Below are positions 1 to 8,665 of a stretch of DNA of 64,000 nt, in pieces. Location of the stretch: assembly GCA_027488845.1 (NCBI GenBank), contig JAIYBC010000042.1, forward strand, positions 1 through 64,000, given 5' to 3'. The notes below the pieces were generated by a model that saw only the letters and a list, made by a program, of their open reading frames with translations, did not search any database and was not told the DNA's origin. This DNA comes from Verrucomicrobiales bacterium (GTDB lineage Bacteria; Verrucomicrobiota; Verrucomicrobiia; Limisphaerales; UBA9464). Made by a program: the position numbers and the translations under genes. Each line of letters opens with the position of its first letter. Position 1 is the first letter of the stretch.

Positions 1-1
1 G

Positions 2-115
2 ACCACCAGCGGGAAGGTCCAGCGCCGACGGGTCCGCCAGATGTACCTCGACGGCGCCCTCGAGTCCGTCGGCCGACACGTTGGTCCCACCTTCGGCGGA
101 CAGGCTCCGGCCTGA
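2..115 (+). CDS. C-terminal end of an AMP-forming acyl/aryl ligase (5' end outside window)
   Basis: Only the last 37 codons are in the window. They begin with TTSGKVQRRRVRQMYLDGAL, which matches the A10 motif of adenylate-forming enzymes, where the Lys of SGKVQR is the adenylation lysine. The next gene carries an equivalent motif, ATGKVQRGRCRSLL. The stop at 113-115 lies 49 bp before the next start on the same strand, so this is probably the preceding gene of the same operon and the ligase count of the pathway is at least two. Whether it is a stand-alone ligase or the end of a longer protein cannot be seen. Confidence 0.75.
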   Translation, partial: TTSGKVQRRRVRQMYLDGALESVGRHVGPTFGGQAPA

Positions 116-164
116 GCCGGCACCCGCCATCCCGCTTCCCGCTCCCAAGCCACCGAACCGTCCC

Positions 165-3100
165 ATGTCCGAGATCCGATCCACCGCGTCCACCACCCTT
201 GTCGAGGTCCTCGAGGAGGCCGCCGTCCGTTTCGCGGACACCCCGGCGCACCAGTTCCTGGCGACGCGCGAGGCCGAGCCGGCGGTCACCACGTTCCGGG
301 ATCTGGTCCGCCGGTCGTCCGGGATCGCGGCTTCGATCCGGGACCGGGTGGCGCCCGGACGTCCGGTCCTGGTGGTGACGCCGCCCTCGACGGAATTCCT
401 TCCGGCCCTCGCCGCCTGCTTCCGCCTCGGTTCGCCCGCCGTCCCTCTCTATCCGCCACGGCCGGGCCTCGAGGCCGACGGCGTCGCCTGGATCTCCCGT
501 GTCGCCGGACTCTGCGACGCCGCCCTCGTCCTCGCCCCGGTTGCGCTCGTCCCGCTCCTCCGTGAACACCGTGTCGCCCGCGCGGACGGCACGCCGCTCG
601 AGGTCGTCCCGCTGGATGCCCCGACGGAGGCCGGTCCGCCGTGGGATCGACGTTCCGAAGACCGGTCGGTCGTGGCGGAGACGCCCGCCCTGCTGCTGTT
701 CACGTCGGGTTCGACCGGGGCGCCCAAGGGGGTCGTGCTCACCCACGGGAACCTTGTCGGGAACATCGCGGAATTCGTCCGGGGCGCCCGGCTCGGCTCC
801 GCCGACGCGATGGTGACCTGGCTTCCCAACGGCCACATCGCGGGCCTCTACACGCGGTTGGTCGGGCAGTTCACCGGGGCGACGACCGTCGAGTTTCCCG
901 CCCCGCTGTTCCTCGAGCGGCCCGCCTTCTGGGCGCGGACGATTGCCCGGTTCGGGGCGTCGATCTCGGCCGCACCGAACTTCGCCTACGACCTCCTCGC
1001 CTCGGTCCCGCCCGCGGAGCTTGCCGGCGTCCGGCTCGACCGTTGGCGCCTCGCCATCTCCGGCGGCGAGGTGGTTCGACCCGCGACCTTCCGTGCCCTC
1101 GCCGACACGCTGGGTCCGTGCGGCTTCCAGCCTGCCGCCCTCACCCCCTACTACGGACTCACCGAGACGCTCTGCTCGGCCGTCCGGCTCTCCCCCGACC
1201 CCGGCCAGGTGCGCCTGTCCCGCGCCGGACTCGAACGCCACCGCGCCGAGGACGCCCCGGCCGACGCGACGGACGCCCTCGAGTTCCTCGGCAACGGACC
1301 CGCGCTCGGCTCCACCCGGCTCGCGATCGTCGATCCCGCCACCCGCCGGGGCCTGGCGGAGGATCACGTCGGCGAAATCTGGGTCGGCGGCGCCGCGGTC
1401 ACGCCGGGATACCTGCACCAGGAGACCCTCAACGCCGAGGTGGTCCGCGCCGTGCGCGCCGACGGCACGGACGGAACCTGGTTCCGGACCGGCGACCTCG
1501 GCTTCCTCCGCGCCGGCACGCTGTACGTCACCGGGCGCCTCAAGGAGATGGTGATCGTCCGCGGCAAGAACTACTACCCGGCCGACATCGAACACGCCGC
1601 GCTCTCCGCGCTCTCCGGACACGGCGTCGCCGTCTGCGCCGCGTTCGGACTGGATCTGCGGGGCGAGGAGCAGGTGGCGCTCGCGCTCGAACTGGCCCGT
1701 GGAACCGACGCCACGTCGGCGGACCCATCCGCACTCGCCGCGCTCGCGCAGTCGGGACTTGTCCGTGTCTGCGGGGTCGCCTGCGGCGCCGTCGTGGTCG
1801 TGCCCTTCGGAAGCCTGCCGCGGACGGCGACCGGGAAGGTGCAGAGGGGACGCTGCCGTTCGCTGCTCGAGTCGGGGCAATGGAAGCCGGTTGGGGCGGC
1901 CGCCGCTTCGGCATCCGGTCCGCGGCCCGACGCCTCGGTGCCGTCGCCGCCCCTGGATCCCGCCATCGGCCCCTTCGTGGAGTGGCTCCGCACCGAGATC
2001 GCCATCGTCACCGGCCGGACGCCGGGCTCCGTGGATGTCTCGCTGCCGCTGCCCGCCCTCGGCGTCGACTCGCTGGGGATGGTCCGCCTGCTCGCCGCCA
2101 TGGAGATACGCTTCGCCGCCGGTGTCGGAATCGGACGCATGCTCTCCGCCGCCAGCGTGGTCGAGCTCGCCCGCGGCATCGAGGCCGGCCGCCCGGAGGC
2201 CGTCGAGCCGGTGGACTTCGCCGCCGAACAGAAGGGGTTCACGGACCGCCTGGCGAGCTTCCGCCCCGGCTCCCGCCCGCCGGGCCCGCCGCGAACCGTC
2301 CTCCTCACCGGCGCCACGGGCTTCCTCGGCGCCTACCTCCTCCGCGACCTGCTCGGCGGTTCCGAGTCCCGTGTCCGCTGCCTGGTCCGCGGATCCGACG
2401 CCGCGGACGGACTTCGCCGCCTCCTCCGCAAGCTGGAGTCCATCCCGGGATGGAACCCGGCCTGGGAGCGACGTCTTGAAGTTGTCCACGGGTCACTCGA
2501 TTCCCCCGGCTTCGGCCTGAGCCAGGATGCCTTCCGCGCCCTCGCCGCCGACACGGACCTCATCGTCCACAACGGTGCCAACGTGAACTTCGTGGCCCCG
2601 TACCCGCTCCTGCGAGCGGTCAACGTCACCTCCAACCTCGCCGTCCTCGACCTCGCCCTCGCCGGGGGCGGACTGCCCGTCCACTATGTCTCCACCACCG
2701 CCGTCTTCAACGGGCCGGACCGCGACCGCTTCCCGCTCCTCGACGAGGAGGCCTTCCTCCCCGGGCCGTCCACGCTGTTCAGCGGCTATGCGCAGACGAA
2801 GTGGGTCAGCGAGGCGCTTTGGCGTGTCGCCAAGGGCGGCGGGCTGCCCGTCGCCGTGCACCGGCCCGGCTTGGTCACCGGCGACGCCTCCACGGGCGTG
2901 TGGCACACCGACGACTTCCTCTGCCGCCTCTTCAAGGGCTGCCTCCAGATCGGCGCCTTCCCGGACCTCGAGGTCGGCATCGACATGATCCCCGTCGACG
3001 TCGTCAGCCGGGGGATCGTCGCGGCGGTGGTCGGCGGTGGCCATGGACGGGCCTACCACTGGACCCATCCCGCGCCGGTCCGCCTGCGGGCGATCGCCGG

Positions 3101-3431
3101 GTGGTTCGCCGCCAACGGCTGGGAGGCCCTTGCGCTTCCGGTCGGGGAATGGCTCGCCCGGATCCGAACCGTGGACGAGTCGAACGCCCTCTATCCGCTC
3201 CTGCCCTTCCTGCTCCAGCGGATCGGTCCCGGGGCCGAGAGCATCCTCGAGTTCTTCGGAAGACGGAGCCTCAACCTCGGCCGCTCCAACGCCGCGGCGT
3301 TGGCCGAGGCCGGCGGTTTCCGGTGCCCGGATCCGCTCGCGGAACTGCTTCCCCTCTACGCCGGACACCTCGTCGACACCGGCTACCTCCCGTCCCCTTC
3401 GGTTTCCGTCCATCCGTCAGCCAATCCCTGA
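165..3431 (+). CDS. AMP-ligase (FAAL-like) - carrier - thioester reductase fusion
   Basis: A 1088-residue protein with A-T-R order, as in carboxylic acid reductases and reductase-terminated NRPS modules. The adenylation domain shows LLLFTSGSTGAPKG (about 176-189), WLPNGHIAG resembling the fatty-acyl-AMP-ligase signature, YYGLTE (about 328-333) and the A10 motif ATGKVQR. A carrier domain has LGVDSLGM with Ser636 as the likely phosphopantetheine site. The C-terminal half is an SDR-type thioester reductase with GATGFLG (716-722) and YAQTK (Tyr875, Lys879). Expected chemistry is ATP-dependent loading of a carboxylic acid and NAD(P)H-dependent release as an aldehyde or alcohol. The ATG at 165 was chosen because an upstream TTG at 81 in the same frame overlaps the previous gene and adds a proline-rich tail with no domain. 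It lies 8 bp upstream of the FkbH fusion gene. The substrate cannot be predicted; the FAAL-like signature suggests a fatty or aryl acid. Confidence 0.88.
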   Translation: MSEIRSTASTTLVEVLEEAAVRFADTPAHQFLATREAEPAVTTFRDLVRRSSGIAASIRDRVAPGRPVLVVTPPSTEFLPALAACFRLGSPAVPLYPPRPGLEADGVAWISRVAGLCDAALVLAPVALVPLLREHRVARADGTPLEVVPLDAPTEAGPPWDRRSEDRSVVAETPALLLFTSGSTGAPKGVVLTHGNLVGNIAEFVRGARLGSADAMVTWLPNGHIAGLYTRLVGQFTGATTVEFPAPLFLERPAFWARTIARFGASISAAPNFAYDLLASVPPAELAGVRLDRWRLAISGGEVVRPATFRALADTLGPCGFQPAALTPYYGLTETLCSAVRLSPDPGQVRLSRAGLERHRAEDAPADATDALEFLGNGPALGSTRLAIVDPATRRGLAEDHVGEIWVGGAAVTPGYLHQETLNAEVVRAVRADGTDGTWFRTGDLGFLRAGTLYVTGRLKEMVIVRGKNYYPADIEHAALSALSGHGVAVCAAFGLDLRGEEQVALALELARGTDATSADPSALAALAQSGLVRVCGVACGAVVVVPFGSLPRTATGKVQRGRCRSLLESGQWKPVGAAAASASGPRPDASVPSPPLDPAIGPFVEWLRTEIAIVTGRTPGSVDVSLPLPALGVDSLGMVRLLAAMEIRFAAGVGIGRMLSAASVVELARGIEAGRPEAVEPVDFAAEQKGFTDRLASFRPGSRPPGPPRTVLLTGATGFLGAYLLRDLLGGSESRVRCLVRGSDAADGLRRLLRKLESIPGWNPAWERRLEVVHGSLDSPGFGLSQDAFRALAADTDLIVHNGANVNFVAPYPLLRAVNVTSNLAVLDLALAGGGLPVHYVSTTAVFNGPDRDRFPLLDEEAFLPGPSTLFSGYAQTKWVSEALWRVAKGGGLPVAVHRPGLVTGDASTGVWHTDDFLCRLFKGCLQIGAFPDLEVGIDMIPVDVVSRGIVAAVVGGGHGRAYHWTHPAPVRLRAIAGWFAANGWEALALPVGEWLARIRTVDESNALYPLLPFLLQRIGPGAESILEFFGRRSLNLGRSNAAALAEAGGFRCPDPLAELLPLYAGHLVDTGYLPSPSVSVHPSANP

Positions 3432-3439
3432 ACCCGAAC

Positions 3440-6400
3440 ATGAACCCGACCCCCTCTCCCAAGAACGCCCCAGCCACGACCCATGACGTCGCCGCGATCG
3501 AGGGCTGGCTGCGCACCCGCCTCTGCGGCCCGTTGCGGCTCACCGGACCCGAGGCCGTGGACCTGCGCCGTTCCGCCGAGGACCTCGCCTTGGACTCCAT
3601 GAACGTGGTGCGCCTCGCCGGGGAGCTCGAGGAATGGCTCGGCATCGAGCTGGAGCCCTCCCTCATCTACGAATACGAGAGCCTCGCCGCCTTCGCGCGC
3701 CAGATGGAGGTGATGCATCGGAAGGCCAGCGGGCGACGTGGGGACACGGGTCGTCCCTTCCGGATCGCACTCGCTGCGACCTTCACCGCGGAGCCCGTCG
3801 GCGAGGCCTTGGGATTCGCGCTCGGCCGCATCGGCTACGCCCCGGAAATCCTCTTCGCCCCGTACCACCAGGTCTTCCAGGAACTGCTCAACCCGGCCGG
3901 CGTCCTCGGCTCGAACCGCGACGGCACCAACGTGGCCCTCGTCCGCGTCGAGGACTGGTTCCGCTTCGAGACCGACGTCGTCGACCCGGCGAAGGCCACG
4001 GCCATCGTGGACGACTTCGTCTCCGCCCTCCGCACCCACGCCGCCGGCGGCGGTGCCCGCCTGCTGCTCGTGCTCTGTCCCCACAGCGGACCCCAGGTGC
4101 GCCGCCTCGGCCTCACCGAGGTGCTCGACGCCCTCGACGAACGCATCCTCGACGCAGCGAAGCCGCTCCCGGGCGTCCGCGTCCTCGACCTGCGCGATCC
4201 CGAGTCCCTCCGTGGCGTGCGCCGGGTGCACGACGAATCCCGGGACCACCTCGGCCACATCCCGTTCACGCCGGAATTCTTCAACGCCCTCGGCCTCGAG
4301 GTCGCCCGCCGCGCGTTCACCCCCCGGCATGCGCCGGTGAAGGTGCTCGTCGTGGACTGCGACAACACCCTCTGGCGCGGGGTCGTCGGCGAGGACGGCC
4401 CCCTCGGGATCGAGATCACCCCGGGGCACGCCCGGCTCCAGGACTTCCTCGTGCGGCAACAGCGCGAGGGCCGCCTCCTGTGCCTCGCCTCCAAGAACAA
4501 CGAGGCCGACGTCTGGGAGGTGTTCGACCGCAACCCCGCCATGCGCCTCCGCCGCGAGCACATCGTCTCCGCACGCATCGACTGGTCCCCGAAGTCCGGC
4601 AACATCCTGGACCTCGCCTCCGAACTGCGGCTCGGGCTCGACGGCTTCGTCTTCCTCGACGACAGCCCCACCGAGTGCGAGGAGGTCCGCTCAGCCATTC
4701 CCGACGTCCTCGTCGTCCGGGTCCCCGAGGACCCTTCCCGTCTCGCCGACTTCCTCGACGGCCACTGGGCCTTCGACGCCGAGGGCGTCACCGCCGAGGA
4801 CCGCGAGCGCACCCGGATGTACCGCGAGAACCTCCAGCGCGAGGCGGTCCGCTCGTCCGCCCGGAGCTTCGAGTCCTTCATCGCCCAGCTCGACGTCCGG
4901 GTGGAGATCGCCGCCGCCACCGGAGACGAGGTCCCGAGGATCGCCCAACTGACCCAGCGGACGAACCAGTTCAACGCGACCTCCATCCGGCGTGACGAGG
5001 CGGCCGTTGGGACGCTGCTCCGGGAACCCGCGATCCGGGTCCGCACAGTCCGGGTGAAGGACCGCTTCGGCGACTACGGCCTGGTGGGTCTGCTCGTCGC
5101 CCATCCCGACGCCGGCGCCCGCGCGCTCGTCTGCGAATCCTTCCTCATGAGCTGCCGTGTCCTCGGCAAGCGCGTGGAACAGGCCATGGTCGAGCACCTC
5201 GCCGCGATCGCGGATTCCCTCGGCCTCGAGGCCGTCCACATCCGCTTCGCCGCCTCGGAGAAGAACCGGCCGGTCCGCGACTTCCTGGAAAGCCTCGGCG
5301 AGCCGTGGTCGTCCGTGGAGGACGCCTCCTCCATGCAGGAGATCCGCCTTCCGCTGGGGAAGGTGGCGGCCGCCGTCGCCGCCTCGCGCACGGAACATAC
5401 GCTTCCGTCCAACCCCGCCGCGTCCAACCCCGCCCCGGCGGCTGCGGCGGCCGGGACGGGTTCCGACCGTGTCCGCCTTTCCGACGTCGCCCAAGGGCTC
5501 GAGGCGCTGGCCCGGCTCCATGGAGACCCCGCCGCCCTCCAGGCCGAGATGCGTTCCCGGAACAGGGTCCGCCGCGGGGATCTCGCCACGCCGTTCGTCG
5601 CCCCCCGCACTGCGTGGCAGCGCAAGATCGCCGCCATCTGGGCCGAGGTGCTCGGCGTGGACCGCGTCGGGATCCACGACGGGTTCTTCGACCTCGGCGG
5701 CGACTCGCTGCGCGCTGCGGAGGCGTTCGCCCGCATGTGGGAGATCGGCGCGCCGGAGTCCATCTCGCTCGTCAACGCGTCCGAGGTGACGGTCGCCGGC
5801 GTCGCCGGGGCCATCGAGGAGGTGAAGGCGGGCCGCGAGGCCAAGCTCACCACCGTCCGCACCTCGCTCGACGACGAGGGACGCGTGCCCGAGGACGTCC
5901 ACGCCGCCGCCGGCGCCGTGGTCCTCGCGGAACCGATGATGCGCCGGGTCTTCCTGACCGGCGCCACCGGCTACCTCGGCGCCTTCCTGCTCGCCGAGCT
6001 GATGCGTCAGACCGCGGTCGCCGTCACCTGCCTCGTCCGTGCCGCGAGCCCGGCGGAGGGACGCCGACGCGTCGTCGCCAACCTCTCCCGCTACGGGCTC
6101 TGGGACGACTCCTGGACCGCCCGCGTCGGAATCGTCCTCGGTGAGCTTTCCGAGCCCCGTTTCGGCCTGTCCGAGGAGCGCTTCCGCACCTTGGCCGCGG
6201 ATCACGACACGATCTTCCACTCCGGCGCCTGGGTGAACTTCGTGTTCCCCTACGAGCGGCTGCGCCCCTCGCACGTCGACGCCATGGAACACGTGATGCG
6301 TCTGGCCACGGCGAATCCCGACCGCGTCCTGAACCTGCACTTCATCTCGACGCTCGGCGTGATCATGTCCACCGGCTACGCCCGCGGCTCGGTGGTCCCG

Positions 6401-7090
6401 GAGGACGAGCGCCTGCAGCACGTCGAGGGCCTTCTCAACGGCTACGAACAGGCCAAGCACGTGGCCGACCGCATGGCCTGGACCGGGATGAAGGAACGCG
6501 GCATCCCGACCGCGATCTACCGCCCCGGCATGGTCGGCGGGGACGGCGTCACCGGCGAGTACCACAAGCTCGATGAGTTCCTCTCCTCCTTCTACAAGGG
6601 CTGCATCCAGCTCGGGGCCATGCCGCTGCTGGAGTCCACGTGGGAGGTGATCCCGGTGGACTTCCTCACCCGCGTCGTCGTCCACGGAGCCCGGCGCGAG
6701 GGAACCCTCGGGCACGTCTACCACTCGCTCCACCCGGAGCCGACGCCGGTCGCCGACTACATCCGCTGGTTCAACGAGTCCGGCTATCCGATGCGCGCGC
6801 TGCCCTGGTCCGTCTGGAAGAGCGAGCTGATGGCCCAGGGGCCGGTCCGTCTCAAGGAGAACGCGTTGTTCCCATTCGTCGACTTCATCCGTGCGCTCAC
6901 CGACGAGCAGGTCTACTTCCCGGCCACCGACAAGTCGAACTGGCGGCGTCTCGTGTCCGCAAGCGGCCTGTCCTGTCCCGCCCAGCGCGACGTGCTCGAC
7001 CGCTACCTCGCCCACTTCGCGAAGGTCGGCTTCCTCCAATCCCCGCGCCCGGGCTCCGCGCGCGATCCCCGTTCCCTCATCCAAGCCTGA
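3440..7090 (+). CDS. Carrier - FkbH glyceryltransferase/phosphatase - carrier - thioester reductase fusion
   Basis: A 1216-residue multidomain protein. Residues about 20-90 form a carrier with LDSMN (Ser53). Residues about 300-470 are an FkbH-type HAD domain with VVDCDNTLW (Asp306, Cys307, Asp308), LASKNN and VFLDDSP (Asp407, Asp408), followed by the FkbH C-terminal region with RTNQFNATSIRR. FkbH enzymes take a glyceryl unit from 1,3-bisphosphoglycerate through the Cys of DCDNT and pass it to a carrier thiol. A second carrier has DLGGDSLRA (Ser756). A C-terminal thioester reductase has GATGYLG (841-847) and YEQAK (Tyr1002, Lys1006). An Ala/Pro-rich linker joins FkbH to the second carrier. Ending a glyceryl-loading protein with a reductase is unusual: known FkbH proteins normally feed polyketide synthases. 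A plausible product is a glyceraldehyde-level C3 unit, but this is inference. Confidence 0.87.
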   Translation: MNPTPSPKNAPATTHDVAAIEGWLRTRLCGPLRLTGPEAVDLRRSAEDLALDSMNVVRLAGELEEWLGIELEPSLIYEYESLAAFARQMEVMHRKASGRRGDTGRPFRIALAATFTAEPVGEALGFALGRIGYAPEILFAPYHQVFQELLNPAGVLGSNRDGTNVALVRVEDWFRFETDVVDPAKATAIVDDFVSALRTHAAGGGARLLLVLCPHSGPQVRRLGLTEVLDALDERILDAAKPLPGVRVLDLRDPESLRGVRRVHDESRDHLGHIPFTPEFFNALGLEVARRAFTPRHAPVKVLVVDCDNTLWRGVVGEDGPLGIEITPGHARLQDFLVRQQREGRLLCLASKNNEADVWEVFDRNPAMRLRREHIVSARIDWSPKSGNILDLASELRLGLDGFVFLDDSPTECEEVRSAIPDVLVVRVPEDPSRLADFLDGHWAFDAEGVTAEDRERTRMYRENLQREAVRSSARSFESFIAQLDVRVEIAAATGDEVPRIAQLTQRTNQFNATSIRRDEAAVGTLLREPAIRVRTVRVKDRFGDYGLVGLLVAHPDAGARALVCESFLMSCRVLGKRVEQAMVEHLAAIADSLGLEAVHIRFAASEKNRPVRDFLESLGEPWSSVEDASSMQEIRLPLGKVAAAVAASRTEHTLPSNPAASNPAPAAAAAGTGSDRVRLSDVAQGLEALARLHGDPAALQAEMRSRNRVRRGDLATPFVAPRTAWQRKIAAIWAEVLGVDRVGIHDGFFDLGGDSLRAAEAFARMWEIGAPESISLVNASEVTVAGVAGAIEEVKAGREAKLTTVRTSLDDEGRVPEDVHAAAGAVVLAEPMMRRVFLTGATGYLGAFLLAELMRQTAVAVTCLVRAASPAEGRRRVVANLSRYGLWDDSWTARVGIVLGELSEPRFGLSEERFRTLAADHDTIFHSGAWVNFVFPYERLRPSHVDAMEHVMRLATANPDRVLNLHFISTLGVIMSTGYARGSVVPEDERLQHVEGLLNGYEQAKHVADRMAWTGMKERGIPTAIYRPGMVGGDGVTGEYHKLDEFLSSFYKGCIQLGAMPLLESTWEVIPVDFLTRVVVHGARREGTLGHVYHSLHPEPTPVADYIRWFNESGYPMRALPWSVWKSELMAQGPVRLKENALFPFVDFIRALTDEQVYFPATDKSNWRRLVSASGLSCPAQRDVLDRYLAHFAKVGFLQSPRPGSARDPRSLIQA

Positions 7091-7124
7091 ACCCAGGCGC
7101 CTGTCGCCGGATTCCCCCTCCACC

Positions 7125-8192
7125 ATGCATCCCCCAGCCCCTCCCGCCACCACCACCGCCTCCCGGCCCGCCGCCATCGACAACCGCCCCGTCTTCGACC
7201 CGACCGTCATCGGGTTCTCAGAGGCCTACTACGTCATCTGGACCGACCCCGAGGCCCAACGGTCCATGGTCGTCCGCTATGTGCTCTTCAACGGACCGGT
7301 CGAGGACCACCGGATCGCCGAGGTCTGGTGCTGGTACCGCGACCGCCTCCGGGGCGACGACATCGCCATCCGCCAACGCTATCCGCTGAAGTCCGCGACG
7401 ATCGCGGCCTCGGGCTTCGACCTCCGCATCGGCGCCGGCTCGGGCATCACCGACGAACGCGCCTGGGGCGTCGTCGAGGACGCCGGCCGGGTCGTCGCCT
7501 GGGACTTCCACATGCCCGCCCCCGCCGCGACCGGCGTGGACCGTCTCCGTGGCGCGTCCGGCTCGGTGCTCTTCCCCCGCTTCTACTCCACCGGCTGCCG
7601 CAGGACCCTGGACGCCCGCGTCCGCGTCGACGGCGCCGAGATCGTGGCCCGCGGCGTCGCGGCCACGGACGGCCACTACTGGAACACGCACCACCTGCGG
7701 ACCTGGAGCTGGGCCAACGGGGTGCGTTTCCGCGGCGCCCCCGACGCGTTCCTGGAGGCCATCGCCTTCCGCCTGCATTCCGACGACGCGCCCATGGCGG
7801 TGAGCCTGACGCTCGGCGACGGCGGCTGGATCTGGCAGAACGACATGCTCGAGAGCCTCTATCTCAACCGCGAACTGGAGACGCAGCTCGAACGCTGGAA
7901 GGTCTCCGCCGGTTTCGGCGGACGCCGCGTGGAGGCCGAGGTCGGCGGCGATCCGGACGACATGATCCTGATCACCCATCCGCTCCCCGACGGCTCCTTC
8001 CTCTACACCACCATCACGCTCGAGGCCCGCATCCGCGTGGTCGTCCACGACGAGGGTCCCGGAGGCGGCACGCGCGTGCTCGAGTCCGAGGGCGGCGCCT
8101 CGTTCGAGGTCACCAAGCCGGTTCGGAACGGGCGCGTCCGGAGGGAATTCCGCATCGTCGCCGCCCCATCCCACCTCCTTTCCTCCCGTTGA
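7125..8192 (+). CDS. Lipocalin-like protein (AttH/CrtC/tocopherol-cyclase type fold suspected)
   Basis: A 355-residue protein without signal peptide, beta-rich and unusually rich in Trp and His. Clusters include VWCWYRDR, WDFHMPAP, HYWNTHHLRTWSWANG and DGGWIWQND. This pattern resembles two-domain lipocalin-like proteins such as AttH, hydroxyneurosporene synthase (CrtC) and tocopherol cyclase, which hydrate or cyclise lipids. The resemblance is by eye and family membership is uncertain. It starts 34 bp after the FkbH fusion, and the next gene starts 23 bp downstream, so it is very likely in the same operon and may act on the released lipid or aldehyde. The ATG at 7125 follows a pyrimidine-rich leader with no obvious ribosome binding site. 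Confidence 0.6.
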   Translation: MHPPAPPATTTASRPAAIDNRPVFDPTVIGFSEAYYVIWTDPEAQRSMVVRYVLFNGPVEDHRIAEVWCWYRDRLRGDDIAIRQRYPLKSATIAASGFDLRIGAGSGITDERAWGVVEDAGRVVAWDFHMPAPAATGVDRLRGASGSVLFPRFYSTGCRRTLDARVRVDGAEIVARGVAATDGHYWNTHHLRTWSWANGVRFRGAPDAFLEAIAFRLHSDDAPMAVSLTLGDGGWIWQNDMLESLYLNRELETQLERWKVSAGFGGRRVEAEVGGDPDDMILITHPLPDGSFLYTTITLEARIRVVVHDEGPGGGTRVLESEGGASFEVTKPVRNGRVRREFRIVAAPSHLLSSR

Positions 8193-8215
8193 ACCGCCGA
8201 CAGGAAGCCACACCC

Positions 8216-8620
8216 ATGGGATCCCACCTCCAACCCGAACCGTTGCTCCGGCACATCTACGGCCTCTACCGCAGCGGCGACCTCTCCGGTTTCCCGGCGA
8301 TCGTCTCGCCCGACTGCGAGTGGGTCTTCCCAGGCAACCCGGAGATCCTTCCCTGGGCCGGGACCTACCGGGGCCTCGGCATCTTCGACTTCGCCGCGAA
8401 GATCGCCGGGTCGATCGCCTACGAACACTTCGAGGACCACACCTACCTGCCTTCCGGGGATTCGGTGGTGGTCGTCCTCCGCGAGCGCTGTCGGGTCCTG
8501 TCGACCGGCAAGGTGTTCCACAACGACATCGCCGCCGTGGCGACGGTGCGTGCCGGACTGCTGGTGCGCTATGTGGAATACAGCGACACCGGTGCGATGG
8601 AGCGCGCCTTCGCGAAGTGA
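8216..8620 (+). CDS. NTF2-like / SnoaL-like domain protein
   Basis: A 134-residue protein with the layout of a SnoaL/ketosteroid-isomerase-like cone fold: an N-terminal helix (HIYGLYRSGDLSGFPAIV), then CEWVFPGNPEILPWAGTYRG, where a Trp-Ala-Gly-x-Tyr-x-Gly turn is typical, then strands ending in VRYVEYSDTGAMERAF. Members of this superfamily are cyclases, isomerases or dehydratases in polyketide pathways, though many have no known activity. It is the last gene of the plus-strand operon and faces the convergent SGNH hydrolase gene 45 bp away. The ATG at 8216 is preceded by GGAAG at a suitable distance. Substrate unknown; a tailoring role is inferred from position. Confidence 0.72.
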   Translation: MGSHLQPEPLLRHIYGLYRSGDLSGFPAIVSPDCEWVFPGNPEILPWAGTYRGLGIFDFAAKIAGSIAYEHFEDHTYLPSGDSVVVVLRERCRVLSTGKVFHNDIAAVATVRAGLLVRYVEYSDTGAMERAFAK

Positions 8621-8665
8621 GGGACGTCGCCGGGCGTCAGGCCTGGGCCGGACGGGTCACGCGTC

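Noticed and set aside
2-8620. A modular polyketide synthase
   Set aside because: No ketosynthase, acyltransferase or condensation motif is present in the window, only carriers, ligases, FkbH and reductases.
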